DNA of 6,883 nt from Desulfobacteraceae bacterium (GCA_030611815.1 JAUWPC010000183.1:1-6883); one strand, 5' to 3'; positions 1-6,569 are shown, numbered from the stretch's first letter. Translations and numbers: made by a program. The notes: generated from the sequence alone by a model not told the origin.

Positions 1-361
1 TATGTTTCTTTACTGAGCAGAGATCCATGGATCGGATAACCGCCTTTCTATACTTTTCATCAAACCCCTCTGGCAGTCTCAAATTGATGGACATTTTTGG
101 TTACCTATTTTTATCTTCGTCCCAATCACATTCCATGCTCAATGACATTCCGTCTACGCTGATTTTGCGGCTCTGGCAAAAGCTAAGCGCATAAATACCC
201 GCACAGGTGGCAATCGATGCTAAGAACAACTGAAATGGTTCTGGCGCCGATTCATCACCCTCGTTCGCTACTGCCTGATCAGTATTGATTATAAATTTTC
301 CGATCTTTGCATCAATCCTCTTGCCATCAGGAAAGCTCACTTCAACAAGCGATCTTTTCAT
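1..361 (-). pseudogene. OsmC-family peroxiredoxin-like protein, interrupted by an in-frame TAA and cut by the window edge
   Basis: Translation from the ATG at 361 gives 86 residues up to a TAA at 103-101. The same frame then stays open to the left edge and carries clear family sequence: after the stop come PKM, then LRLPEGF, then KYRKAVIR, then DLCSVKKH. OsmC proteins are usually about 130-150 residues, with one redox cysteine in a central helix and a second near a C-terminal C-x-V motif; they reduce organic hydroperoxides or act as related thiol proteins. Here the first is probably Cys53 (ATCAGIY), with Cys62 nearby in FCQSR, and the second is Cys115 (LCSVKK), which lies beyond the stop. A good ribosome site (AAAGGA at 371-376, 9 nt spacing) supports the start. 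The gene lies 81 nt after the alpha/beta hydrolase and may share its transcript. It could be a true nonsense mutation, a sequencing error, or a split gene restarting at the ATG 6 nt after the stop (94-92). TAA is not a selenocysteine or pyrrolysine codon. Confidence 0.8.
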
Positions 362-442
362 AACTACATGTCCTTTCTTCCCTTAATTCATTGTTACTGG
401 TCAATATTTATGCCGATGTTGCATCCCTCTGTATAGAGGTCC

Positions 443-1297
443 CTATTCCCTTAAGAATTCCCGGATGGCCTGGTCCCTCTCCCCATTGGGTTGAAAAACA
501 ATGGAGTAATGATTGGTGCCGTTCACATCAATACGCCTGGCATTGGCGATCTCCCGCACCATCCTTTCCGTCACATCTTCCGGGAGAAGCAGGTCATCCC
601 GGGCCAACATCCCTTCTGTGGCCCTCAGGATCAGTACCGGACAAGAGATCTCCCCGTAAACTTGGGATATATCCACCTTGCCCAGATTGATGCCCTCCTC
701 CTCAATATGGACTGGATTTATGTTTGTGCGCACCCCTCCCGCAACCTCTTCTATTTCGTACTGGTAATAGGTCTCCAATGCCTGAGACCAATCCTTGAGG
801 AACGGGGCCTCTTTCATAAGGTCCAGATATGCCTCAAATGAGGGTAACACTTTCCCCAAACGGTCCAGGGATGGCTTGATCCCGGCAAACACCTTGACCA
901 GTTGATCTTCTGAAAGCTTCCCTCCTCCATCCACCAAGATAATGCGATCAACCCGCTCGGGATATTTGGCCCCAAAGATCAATGATATAAAGGCGCCTAA
1001 AGAATGACCCATGAGCACTACCTGCTCCAAGCCTAAATCATTCAAAACGGCTAAGATATCCCGACTGTGATGTTCCATGGAATAGCCAGTGGAAGGGGCC
1101 CCCGAAAGGCCTCTCCCCCGGAGGTCCATGGCCAGCACCGTGTGAGACGGGCTCAATGCGTCGGCAATCACATCCCAGCATCTACAATTAGCCGTGATGC
1201 CGTGGATGCACAAGATGGCCTTTTCCTCCCCTTCCCATTGGGCAAGCTGGATTTCTACCCCGTCTCCCATGGCCCTTTTCATTATCGGTTCAGTCAT
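443..1297 (-). CDS. alpha/beta hydrolase fold protein
   Basis: This is a 284-residue single-domain alpha/beta hydrolase, the usual size for the family, with no signal peptide, so probably cytoplasmic. Visible motifs in order: an HG oxyanion-hole segment at 32-33 (IHGITANCRCW), the strand-4 D-LRGRGLS turn at about 58-65, the nucleophile elbow G-H-S-L-G at 97-101 with Ser99 as nucleophile, and a C-terminal NHYSIVF with His263 as catalytic base. The acid is uncertain: Asp123 in LVDGGG, or an acidic residue around 228-235 (ATEGMLARDD). Such proteins hydrolyse esters, amides, thioesters or C-C bonds; I cannot name the substrate. The ATG at 1297 is well placed after a strong GGGAGGTG site (1303-1310). 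The gene starts 90 nt after livM on the same strand with no obvious terminator between, so it may be the distal part of the transporter operon, perhaps processing the imported compound (inference). Confidence 0.9.
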   Translation of the reverse strand: MTEPIMKRAMGDGVEIQLAQWEGEEKAILCIHGITANCRCWDVIADALSPSHTVLAMDLRGRGLSGAPSTGYSMEHHSRDILAVLNDLGLEQVVLMGHSLGAFISLIFGAKYPERVDRIILVDGGGKLSEDQLVKVFAGIKPSLDRLGKVLPSFEAYLDLMKEAPFLKDWSQALETYYQYEIEEVAGGVRTNINPVHIEEEGINLGKVDISQVYGEISCPVLILRATEGMLARDDLLLPEDVTERMVREIANARRIDVNGTNHYSIVFQPNGERDQAIREFLRE

Positions 1298-1387
1298 TAA
1301 TACACCTCCCTATCTTTACCCGGAAATCGACAAAACTCTACCAGTGTAAACCCCCTCGCTCACGCCATACTATTTCTTCAACAGCCC

Positions 1388-2473
1388 TCATTTCCGTCTA
1401 TCAATGAACTCGCGAACCGAGCCAATGATCCCTTTGGGGAAAAAGATGACCACCAGGATAAAGAGGACGCCTAAAACGAGGTGCCAGCGTTCAAGCACAT
1501 TATGCAAAAACACGGCACTGGGAAAAAAGTCCTTTGCCAGATGCTGAAGGTCGGGCAGGAAGGTCTCGGTAATCATAAAAAAGGCCGCACCAACAATCCC
1601 TCCGTACAAGGTCCCCATCCCTCCTATGATGCACATGAGTAGAATAGCGAGCATGATCGACAAAACGCCCAGGCATGACTCCGGATTCACATATCCCACC
1701 CACATCCCATATAGCCCGCCAACGAGGGCGGCCACCACGCATCCAAAGGTGATTGAAATGGCCTGGAAAATGAAGGTCTTGTAGCCGAGGGCCTCTGCAC
1801 GCTCGACGTTGTCGCGAATCGCCTGAAGGACACGGCCCAGAGGGGAATGGGTAAAGCGGAGCATGGCCAAAAAAAGCCCCAGGCAGGCCAAAAGGATAAA
1901 ATAGTAGGTCAATATCCTCCCGGTAATCTCGAGTCCCAAAAAATTGCCTGCACTAAAAGACACCGCCAGGATCCCAGGCATGTTCAGGCTGATTCCATCT
2001 TCCCCTCCTGTAAAACCGCTCAGCTTGGTGGCCAGGACGATGGCCAACTCTGCGATGGCCAGGGTAATCATGGCGAAGAAGATGGCCTTGACCCGCAGGG
2101 AAAGAAAGCTGATGACGATGGCCAGGACCGAGGCGACAAGCGCAGCGATGACAAAACCCAGGGCCAGATTAGCGTAAGAAGGCGTCCCGTACTTGCCAAC
2201 AAGAAAGGCCACACAGTAGGCTCCGATACCGAAAAACATGCCGTGACCAAAGGAGAGGATCCCTGTGTAACCGAGGAGGATGTCAAAACTGGCCACCAGG
2301 GTTGCGAACATGATGATCTGCATGGCGAGATCGACTGTCTTGAAGGAGGGAAACAGGAAAGGCACCAGCACGAAAAGGGCCAGGAGGCCGACCTTGAGAA
2401 AAAAGCCGCCGCTCCTGTACTGTCTTCTCTTTTCCTCCATATGGAAAATCTGAACCGGTGTTGCCTCTGCCAT
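1388..2473 (-). CDS. livM: LivM-type branched-chain amino acid ABC transporter permease
   Basis: This is the second inner-membrane permease subunit of a HAAT-family ABC importer, pairing with LivH to form the translocation path. The protein has a charged cytoplasmic N terminus (to about residue 27) and many hydrophobic segments. Family marks are LLGYTGILSFGHGMFFG at about 66-82, GFTGGEDGI at 153-161, the ATPase-contacting EAA-like loop SPLGRVLQAIRDNVERAEALG at about 210-230, GGMGTLYGGIVGA at 284-296 and FFPKGIIG near the end. I chose the ATG at 2473 (361 aa) because AGGGGGGT lies 7 nt upstream. An in-frame TTG at 2497 would add 8 residues and overlap livH, but it has no comparable ribosome site. 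The gene begins 13 nt after the livH stop, so translation is probably coupled. The substrate cannot be told from the permease sequence. Confidence 0.95.
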   Translation of the reverse strand: MAEATPVQIFHMEEKRRQYRSGGFFLKVGLLALFVLVPFLFPSFKTVDLAMQIIMFATLVASFDILLGYTGILSFGHGMFFGIGAYCVAFLVGKYGTPSYANLALGFVIAALVASVLAIVISFLSLRVKAIFFAMITLAIAELAIVLATKLSGFTGGEDGISLNMPGILAVSFSAGNFLGLEITGRILTYYFILLACLGLFLAMLRFTHSPLGRVLQAIRDNVERAEALGYKTFIFQAISITFGCVVAALVGGLYGMWVGYVNPESCLGVLSIMLAILLMCIIGGMGTLYGGIVGAAFFMITETFLPDLQHLAKDFFPSAVFLHNVLERWHLVLGVLFILVVIFFPKGIIGSVREFIDRRK

Positions 2474-2480
2474 ACCTGTT

Positions 2481-2488
2481 ACCCCCCT
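2481..2488 (-). promoter_or_regulatory. Shine-Dalgarno site deciding the livM start
   Basis: AGGGGGGT on the minus strand sits 7 nt before the ATG at 2473 and overlaps the livH TAG stop (2489-2487). This favours the ATG at 2473 over the TTG at 2497. It also places ribosome binding exactly where livH translation ends, an arrangement that suits translational coupling. Confidence 0.6.
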
Positions 2489-3476
2489 ACTTTCCAACTG
2501 AAAATAGACCCGTAGGCCGAATGAGAAGGATGATTATCATAATCATGATGTTAGCGCCCGCAGCGGCCCAGGGGACCAGGTAGGCCACATAATTGTAAGT
2601 GAGCCCAACGATAAGGGCCCCCACTAAGGAACCCGTTATGCTTCCCAGGCCCCCGATGATGACAACGATGAAGGCAAAGAGGAGGAAGGAGCCTCCCATG
2701 TCCGGATAAACCTGCAAACTGAATATAGACATGGCCAATCCTCCTAAGGCCGCCAGTGCCGCGCCGGCAGCGAAGACGCCAGTGAATAGGAGGAATATAT
2801 TGTGCCCCATGGCCTGGACCATGTCCCGGTCCTCCACCCCGGCCCGTACAATCATCCCCAATTTTGTTTTTTTGAGAATAAGCTGGATCACCCCGTAGAC
2901 GACGAGACCTACTACGATGCATATGACTCGATATCTGTTAATGATGACATCCATGATGTCCCAGTTTCTTGAAAACGTAAGAGGAACGGTCATCACTTCA
3001 TCATTGGGTCCCCAAAAGACGCGGATAAGCTCCACCAGGACAATGGTGGCACCGAAGGTGATGAGGATCTGAAAGAGGTGAGACCCATAGACCCGACGAA
3101 CAATCACCCTTTCCAGGACGATCCCCACAAGCGCGACCACCACCATGGCAGCGACAATGGCCAAAGAGAAGGCAGCGAAGTTTTGAAGGACCGAATCGGC
3201 CTCCACCCATTTCATCAGGTATCCGAAGACGGTGAAGCCCACATAGGCCCCCCAGGCAAACAGGGCACCGTGGGCAAAATTCAAGACATCCATGAGGCCG
3301 AATATGATACTTACACCGGAGGCCACAAGGAACAGAAGCATACCCATGGCAAGACCCGCGATGGTCAGCGTTATGTAAGTCTTACCCGGGATCCCGATAA
3401 GGGGCAGGAGAAAGAGGACAATTGCGCCTGCTATGGTGAGCTCTCGGCTCCATCGCTTGAAAATGGTCTCCTCCAT
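2487..3476 (-). CDS. livH: LivH-type branched-chain amino acid ABC transporter permease
   Basis: This is the first permease subunit of the HAAT importer, an inner-membrane protein of 329 residues with about eight hydrophobic stretches. It is somewhat longer than the roughly 290-310 residues typical of LivH; the extra length is mostly at the N terminus (residues 1-30, including a hydrophobic stretch at 14-29). Family marks are GLMDVLNFAHGALFAWGAY at 60-78, LERVIVRRVYG at 121-131, the EAA-like coupling loop KLGMIVRAGVEDRDMVQAMG at 205-224, GGLGSITGSLVGAL at 275-288 and RPTGLFS near the C terminus. The ATG at 3476 follows AAGGAG (3486-3491) by 9 nt. It is separated from livF by a 119-nt gap holding a long palindrome, and its stop lies 13 nt before livM. 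Order within the operon is binding protein, G, F, H, M, unlike the K-H-M-G-F order of E. coli. Confidence 0.95.
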   Translation of the reverse strand: MEETIFKRWSRELTIAGAIVLFLLPLIGIPGKTYITLTIAGLAMGMLLFLVASGVSIIFGLMDVLNFAHGALFAWGAYVGFTVFGYLMKWVEADSVLQNFAAFSLAIVAAMVVVALVGIVLERVIVRRVYGSHLFQILITFGATIVLVELIRVFWGPNDEVMTVPLTFSRNWDIMDVIINRYRVICIVVGLVVYGVIQLILKKTKLGMIVRAGVEDRDMVQAMGHNIFLLFTGVFAAGAALAALGGLAMSIFSLQVYPDMGGSFLLFAFIVVIIGGLGSITGSLVGALIVGLTYNYVAYLVPWAAAGANIMIMIIILLIRPTGLFSVGK

Positions 3477-3478
3477 TT

Positions 3479-3489
3479 GGAGTTACTCC
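3479..3489 (-). promoter_or_regulatory. livH ribosome site lying in a short palindrome
   Basis: The livH Shine-Dalgarno reads AAGGAGTAACTCC on the minus strand. GGAGT and ACTCC are exact inverted copies around a single A. In RNA this could form only a small hairpin (GGAG, loop UAA, CUCC) that would cover the ribosome site. It is short, so the effect may be nil. The same ACTCC also occurs in the right arm of the larger palindrome just upstream. Confidence 0.35.
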
Positions 3490-3528
3490 TTTTTTCCTCA
3501 ACCCTTAATAGTTCTTCACAGATTCTCA

Positions 3529-3574
3529 CGGAGTTACACTGATAGGAATTTCCTGGATAATCAGTGTATCTCCG
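3529..3574 (-). repeat. imperfect 46-nt inverted repeat in the livF-livH gap
   Basis: The arms at 3529-3543 and 3560-3574 pair over 15 positions with one A-A mismatch: CGGAG-x-TACACTGAT against its reverse complement. The 16-nt centre contains a smaller AGGAA/TTCCT symmetry. The element starts 21 nt after the livF stop and ends about 50 nt before the livH start. No U-run follows it on the minus strand, so it is not a classic terminator. It could be an mRNA-processing or stability hairpin, a REP/MITE-like dispersed element, or a regulatory RNA structure. The rest of the 119-nt gap shows no convincing promoter. Confidence 0.7.
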
Positions 3575-3595
3575 TAGTGAACACTTGTTTAGGTG

Positions 3596-4318
3596 CTAAT
3601 CCCCGGACTTGGAGATGCCGAGATACTTGCTCTTTAATTCTTCGTCGCGGACGAGTGCCTCCATGACGCCGCTGAGGACCACCATGCCGTCGTCCATAAT
3701 ATAGAAATAATCCCCCACCGAACTTGCCATGTAAAAATTCTGCTCCACCAGGACAACGACACTGTGGTCCTTGATTTGGTTGATGGCCTCGATGACGGCG
3801 TCCACGATAATCGGCGCAAGGCCCTTAGAGGGCTCATCGATAAGGAGGAGGGCGGTGTCGTTCACAATGGCCCGGGCAATGGCGAGCATCTGTTTTTGCC
3901 CCCCGCTCAGGTTCCCCGCTTTGCCCTTCCAGAACTTCCTGAGATCGGCAAACATATCCAGGGCCCTCTCCAGCCTTTGGGTCGTTGCTTCATCCTCCAC
4001 GAGCATGGCCACCCGCATATTTTCTTCCACCGTAAGCCCAGCAAAGATCCCCATATTTTCCGGGACAAAGCCGATTCCCATACGGGCAATTTCGTAAGGC
4101 TTTTTCTTATGAATTTCACTCCCTTTATAAACGATTTTTCCTTTGGATGAGGGAATGAGTCCCATAACCGTCCTGATAACAGTACTCTTTCCTGCCCCGT
4201 TTCGGCCAATTAGTACCGTCACTGCATCGGCCTTTGCATCAAAAGTGACGCCTTGCAGAATGTGGTGCTTACCAATAAAAGCGTGGACGTCTTCAACCTT
4301 TAAAATAGGTTCACTCAC
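3596..4318 (-). CDS. livF: LivF-type ABC transporter ATP-binding protein
   Basis: This is one of the two cytoplasmic ATPases of the HAAT importer, 240 residues and normal for LivF. Visible motifs are Walker A GRNGAGKST at 38-46, a VPE segment at 85-87 where many ABC ATPases carry the Q-loop glutamine, signature LSGGQKQ at 137-143, and Walker B LLLIDEP at 157-163 with the catalytic Glu162. The usual H-loop histidine is replaced by Gln in VEQN at 191-194; this is normal for LivF and not a defect. The start is a GTG at 4318, inside the last codons of livG (8-nt overlap, GTGAGTGA), with GGAGG (4327-4331) 8 nt upstream. This layout implies coupled translation of the two ATPases, which are expected to form a heterodimer under LivH and LivM. 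Confidence 0.95.
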   Translation of the reverse strand: MSEPILKVEDVHAFIGKHHILQGVTFDAKADAVTVLIGRNGAGKSTVIRTVMGLIPSSKGKIVYKGSEIHKKKPYEIARMGIGFVPENMGIFAGLTVEENMRVAMLVEDEATTQRLERALDMFADLRKFWKGKAGNLSGGQKQMLAIARAIVNDTALLLIDEPSKGLAPIIVDAVIEAINQIKDHSVVVLVEQNFYMASSVGDYFYIMDDGMVVLSGVMEALVRDEELKSKYLGISKSGD

Positions 4319-5087
4319 TCTTCACGCCTCCACCCAAGTATGCGGCCTGGACCGCCTCGCTTTTATATATCTCTTCAGGCTCGCCATCAGCAATCAGCCT
4401 GCCATCCTGCAAGACCGCAATGGTGTCGGAAAGGGACATGATCAGATCCATCTTATGCTCCACCAGGAGCATGGTCCGATCTCTTGCATCCTTGATTCTC
4501 TGTAGAATTTCCAAGATGGCCGGAACCTCCTCCTGAGACATGCCTGCAGTGGGTTCATCTAAGAACAGAATCTCCGGGTCAAGGGATAGCAGGATGGCAA
4601 TTTCCAGTTTTCTCTGCTCCCCGTGAGTCAGATTGATAGCCGCTTTTGCCCACTGCTCCTCCAGAAGGACCTGCTCGAGGATGTGATAGGCTTCATCTTC
4701 AAGCTCGGAAAAATGCAGATAGTTTCTCCAGAAGTTCAAACCCAGGCCCTTGCGTGCCTGGATCGCAACCCTTACGTTCTCTAAGACAGTCAGCAGGGGA
4801 AAGATATTAGTGAGCTGAAAGGAACGGCCCATTCCCAGGCGAGTCCTTGCTGCAACCCCAAGTTTAGTAATGTCCTTCCCCTTCAGTAAAATTCTTCCCT
4901 CTGATGGCTGGTATTGGCCGGTTATCAGATTAAAAAGGGTAGTCTTGCCTGCCCCGTTCGGACCGATAATGGACTTCAGGAAAAACGAATCGATCCGGAG
5001 GTTCACATGATCTACGGCCACGTGTCCCCCGAAACGGATGGTTAGATCTTTGGTCTCTATGGCGGGAAATGGATGTTTTTTAGTCAT
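4311..5087 (-). CDS. livG: LivG-type ABC transporter ATP-binding protein
   Basis: This is the second cytoplasmic ATPase of the importer, 258 residues, a typical LivG length. Motifs are Walker A GPNGAGKTT at 42-50, Q-loop Gln91 (GRSFQLTNIF), a signature in the LivG-style variant form LTHGEQRKLEIA at 153-164, Walker B ILFLDEPTAGM at about 173-183 with Glu178, and H-loop His211 in LLVEHKMDLIM. The C-terminal AYLGG is also family-typical. The ATG at 5087 is the only plausible start: upstream in frame there is no ATG, GTG or TTG before a stop at 5145-5147. The preceding 15 or so bases are pyrimidine-rich (ending CCACCTTCCAACC) with no Shine-Dalgarno, unlike its liv neighbours. The gene follows the binding protein after 116 nt containing a strong stem-loop and overlaps livF by 8 nt. 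Confidence 0.95.
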   Translation of the reverse strand: MTKKHPFPAIETKDLTIRFGGHVAVDHVNLRIDSFFLKSIIGPNGAGKTTLFNLITGQYQPSEGRILLKGKDITKLGVAARTRLGMGRSFQLTNIFPLLTVLENVRVAIQARKGLGLNFWRNYLHFSELEDEAYHILEQVLLEEQWAKAAINLTHGEQRKLEIAILLSLDPEILFLDEPTAGMSQEEVPAILEILQRIKDARDRTMLLVEHKMDLIMSLSDTIAVLQDGRLIADGEPEEIYKSEAVQAAYLGGGVKSE

Positions 5088-5149
5088 GGTTGGAAGGTGG
5101 GAGCTTATAAAATCTGCCCCAGAATAGTAGTTGGAATAATTCCTTCAAA

Positions 5150-5188
5150 CGCAGACCCACTCAGACTGATCGTCTGAGTGGGTCTGCG
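5150..5188 (-). terminator. perfect 17-bp stem-loop after the binding-protein gene (leaky terminator or mRNA-stabilising hairpin)
   Basis: The arms 5150-5166 and 5172-5188 are perfect reverse complements (CGCAGACCCACTCAGAC) around a 5-nt loop. The stem is GC-rich (11 of 17 pairs) and begins 15 nt after the binding-protein stop. On the minus strand only UUU follows before GAAGG, so termination is probably partial. In binding-protein transporters such a hairpin commonly lets the binding protein be made in excess over membrane and ATPase subunits, either by partial termination or by protecting the upstream mRNA from 3' decay. That role is inferred here. Confidence 0.75.
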
Positions 5189-5203
5189 GTAACGATGGCT
5201 ACT

Positions 5204-6403
5204 TTATTTCTTGTTCATGATGGGTGGAGCCGTTTCTTCCATTGACAACTCTTTGACAAGCACGGGAATGGCCCATGCAACGTCAGGCTTCACGTCGAGC
5301 TTAAATGCGTACATGGACTGAAGGGCCTGATGGTCCTCCTTCCGGAACTTCATCTTTCCCTTAGGTGTCATAAACTCCATTCCCTCCATGGCGGAGATAA
5401 GCTTCTCGGTGTCCGTGCTTCCGGCCTTTTTGATGGCAGTCACTACTGCGCCGGCCGCAGCAAAACCACCGCAGGTAAAGAAATCCGGTGGTTCATTAAA
5501 ACGTTTATAATGCTCTTTTACCAACCAGTCATTCACTGAATTATCAGGGTTCTCGTAATAATAGTAAATGGAACCCTCCATCCCCTTCAGCGGTTTCATC
5601 ATCTTGAGAGCAGCAAGGACATTGCCTCCGCTGGCGATCTCAATGCCGTATTTATCAAGCTTGGCCGATATCAACTGGGGAATCGGCCCCCCCTTTCCTG
5701 CCCAGATAACCCAGACATACTTTGGCTTGGGCTTGTCTTTCATGGCCTCGATGATCCGCTGGATCGGGGCAGTAAAATCGGTTCCTTTGGGATCGCAGTA
5801 CTCCTCATGGACAACCTTTGCTCCAAGTTTTTCAGCGGCCCTCTTATAGGCGGCGATTCCATCCTTGCCAAAGGCATAGTCCTGCCCGATGCAGGCAATG
5901 CTGACCCCCGGTTTGGCTACGGCCACCGCATTGGAAATGGCGTCCTGACTTGAATTCCGGCCAGTGCGAAAGATATAGCGATTCCAATGCGCCCCTGTAA
6001 TCGCATCGGCTACCGCGGGCTCTACAATAAGGATCTTCTTGAAATCCCTGGCTACCGGAAGAATAGCCAGGGCCACTCCGCTACTCGTTGGCCCTACGGC
6101 CAGATCCACCTTGTCATCGCCGTACAGCTTGGTGAGGAGCATTTTGGCCCTTGCAGCCTTGAGCTGTGTGTCCTCAATGATTAGCTCCACATCCCTTCCT
6201 ATGATCTTATTGGTTCCGTTGGTAAAAAATTCCAGACCCATCTTAAAGCCAGTAACTTCAGCCTTTCCGTATATCTCATAGGGGCCACTCAATCCCTGCA
6301 AGATACCGATCTTAATCGGATCAGCAGCCATGATTGGCGCTGCCCAAAAAGAGAGAGCCAAGATGCCCAACACACCACACTTCATGATTCGCTTGATGCT
6401 CAT
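5204..6403 (-). CDS. periplasmic substrate-binding protein of a LivJ/LivK-type (HAAT) ABC importer
   Basis: This is the extracytoplasmic ligand receptor of the transporter, 399 residues, a type I periplasmic binding fold (Peripla_BP_6-like). The N terminus is a Sec signal peptide: a basic region (K4, R5, K8), a hydrophobic core at about 10-22 and likely cleavage after Ala26 or Ala27 (IMAADP). No lipobox is seen, so it should be soluble in the periplasm. The mature protein opens with IKIGILQGLSGPYEIYG. Further family marks are GPTSSGVALA at 104-113, where the first lobe commonly contacts ligand, and FRTGRNSSQDA at 145-155. The ATG at 6403 follows a near-perfect AAGGAGGT site (6410-6417). As the first gene after a sigma70-type promoter and before a stem-loop, it is probably the most abundant product. 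The ligand is unknown; amino acids, amides and aromatic acids are all possible in this family. Confidence 0.93.
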   Translation of the reverse strand: MSIKRIMKCGVLGILALSFWAAPIMAADPIKIGILQGLSGPYEIYGKAEVTGFKMGLEFFTNGTNKIIGRDVELIIEDTQLKAARAKMLLTKLYGDDKVDLAVGPTSSGVALAILPVARDFKKILIVEPAVADAITGAHWNRYIFRTGRNSSQDAISNAVAVAKPGVSIACIGQDYAFGKDGIAAYKRAAEKLGAKVVHEEYCDPKGTDFTAPIQRIIEAMKDKPKPKYVWVIWAGKGGPIPQLISAKLDKYGIEIASGGNVLAALKMMKPLKGMEGSIYYYYENPDNSVNDWLVKEHYKRFNEPPDFFTCGGFAAAGAVVTAIKKAGSTDTEKLISAMEGMEFMTPKGKMKFRKEDHQALQSMYAFKLDVKPDVAWAIPVLVKELSMEETAPPIMNKK

Positions 6404-6497
6404 TTTTTTACCTCCTTCTTCTGAATAATGGTTAATTACCGTTTACAGAAAACCGAACACGCCTTATAAATGATGAAAAACGCTTTTCCGATGAGTG

Positions 6498-6526
6498 AGT
6501 GTAGAAAAATTGTGATTGCATGTCAA
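6498..6526 (-). promoter_or_regulatory. predicted sigma70-type promoter of the transporter operon
   Basis: On the minus strand TTGACA (6526-6521, exact -35 consensus) is followed after 17 nt by TACACT (6503-6498, 4 of 6 match to TATAAT). Transcription would begin near 6491, leaving a leader of about 88 nt before the ATG at 6403. I see no riboswitch or strong stem in that leader. Optimal spacing and a perfect -35 make this the best promoter candidate in the window, though it is a sequence prediction only. Confidence 0.65.
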
Positions 6527-6569
6527 GTTAAAGAAACGTAAATGAGAGTGGGGTTAAAGGACGATCGAG

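Noticed and set aside
101..103. Recoded stop (selenocysteine or pyrrolysine) in the OsmC gene
   Set aside because: The codon is TAA; selenocysteine uses TGA and pyrrolysine uses TAG, and no cysteine or special residue is expected at that position.
426..439. Small hairpin CCTCT-GTAT-AGAGG after the hydrolase
   Set aside because: Only 5 bp with no U-run; too weak to call a terminator.
491..841. Plus-strand frame opposite the alpha/beta hydrolase
   Set aside because: The minus strand carries a clear catalytic serine, histidine and a strong ribosome site; the plus-strand product resembles nothing.
2474..2497. TTG start for livM at 2497 (8 extra residues)
   Set aside because: It has no good ribosome site and the extra residues are encoded by the livH stop and the Shine-Dalgarno of the ATG at 2473.
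1847..2515. Long open frame on the plus strand (222 codons) opposite livM
   Set aside because: Its translation is highly polar and low-complexity (rich in K, Q, D, G), with no recognisable motif, and it mirrors the codon pattern of livM on the other strand.
3078..3542. Plus-strand open frame opposite the start of livH
   Set aside because: It covers strongly conserved livH sequence in antisense, shows no family features, and runs through the palindrome region; judged a shadow.
5133..5143. Palindrome GGAATAATTCC between the stem-loop and livG
   Set aside because: Eleven AT-rich bases; could be an operator but has no promoter context and is expected often by chance.
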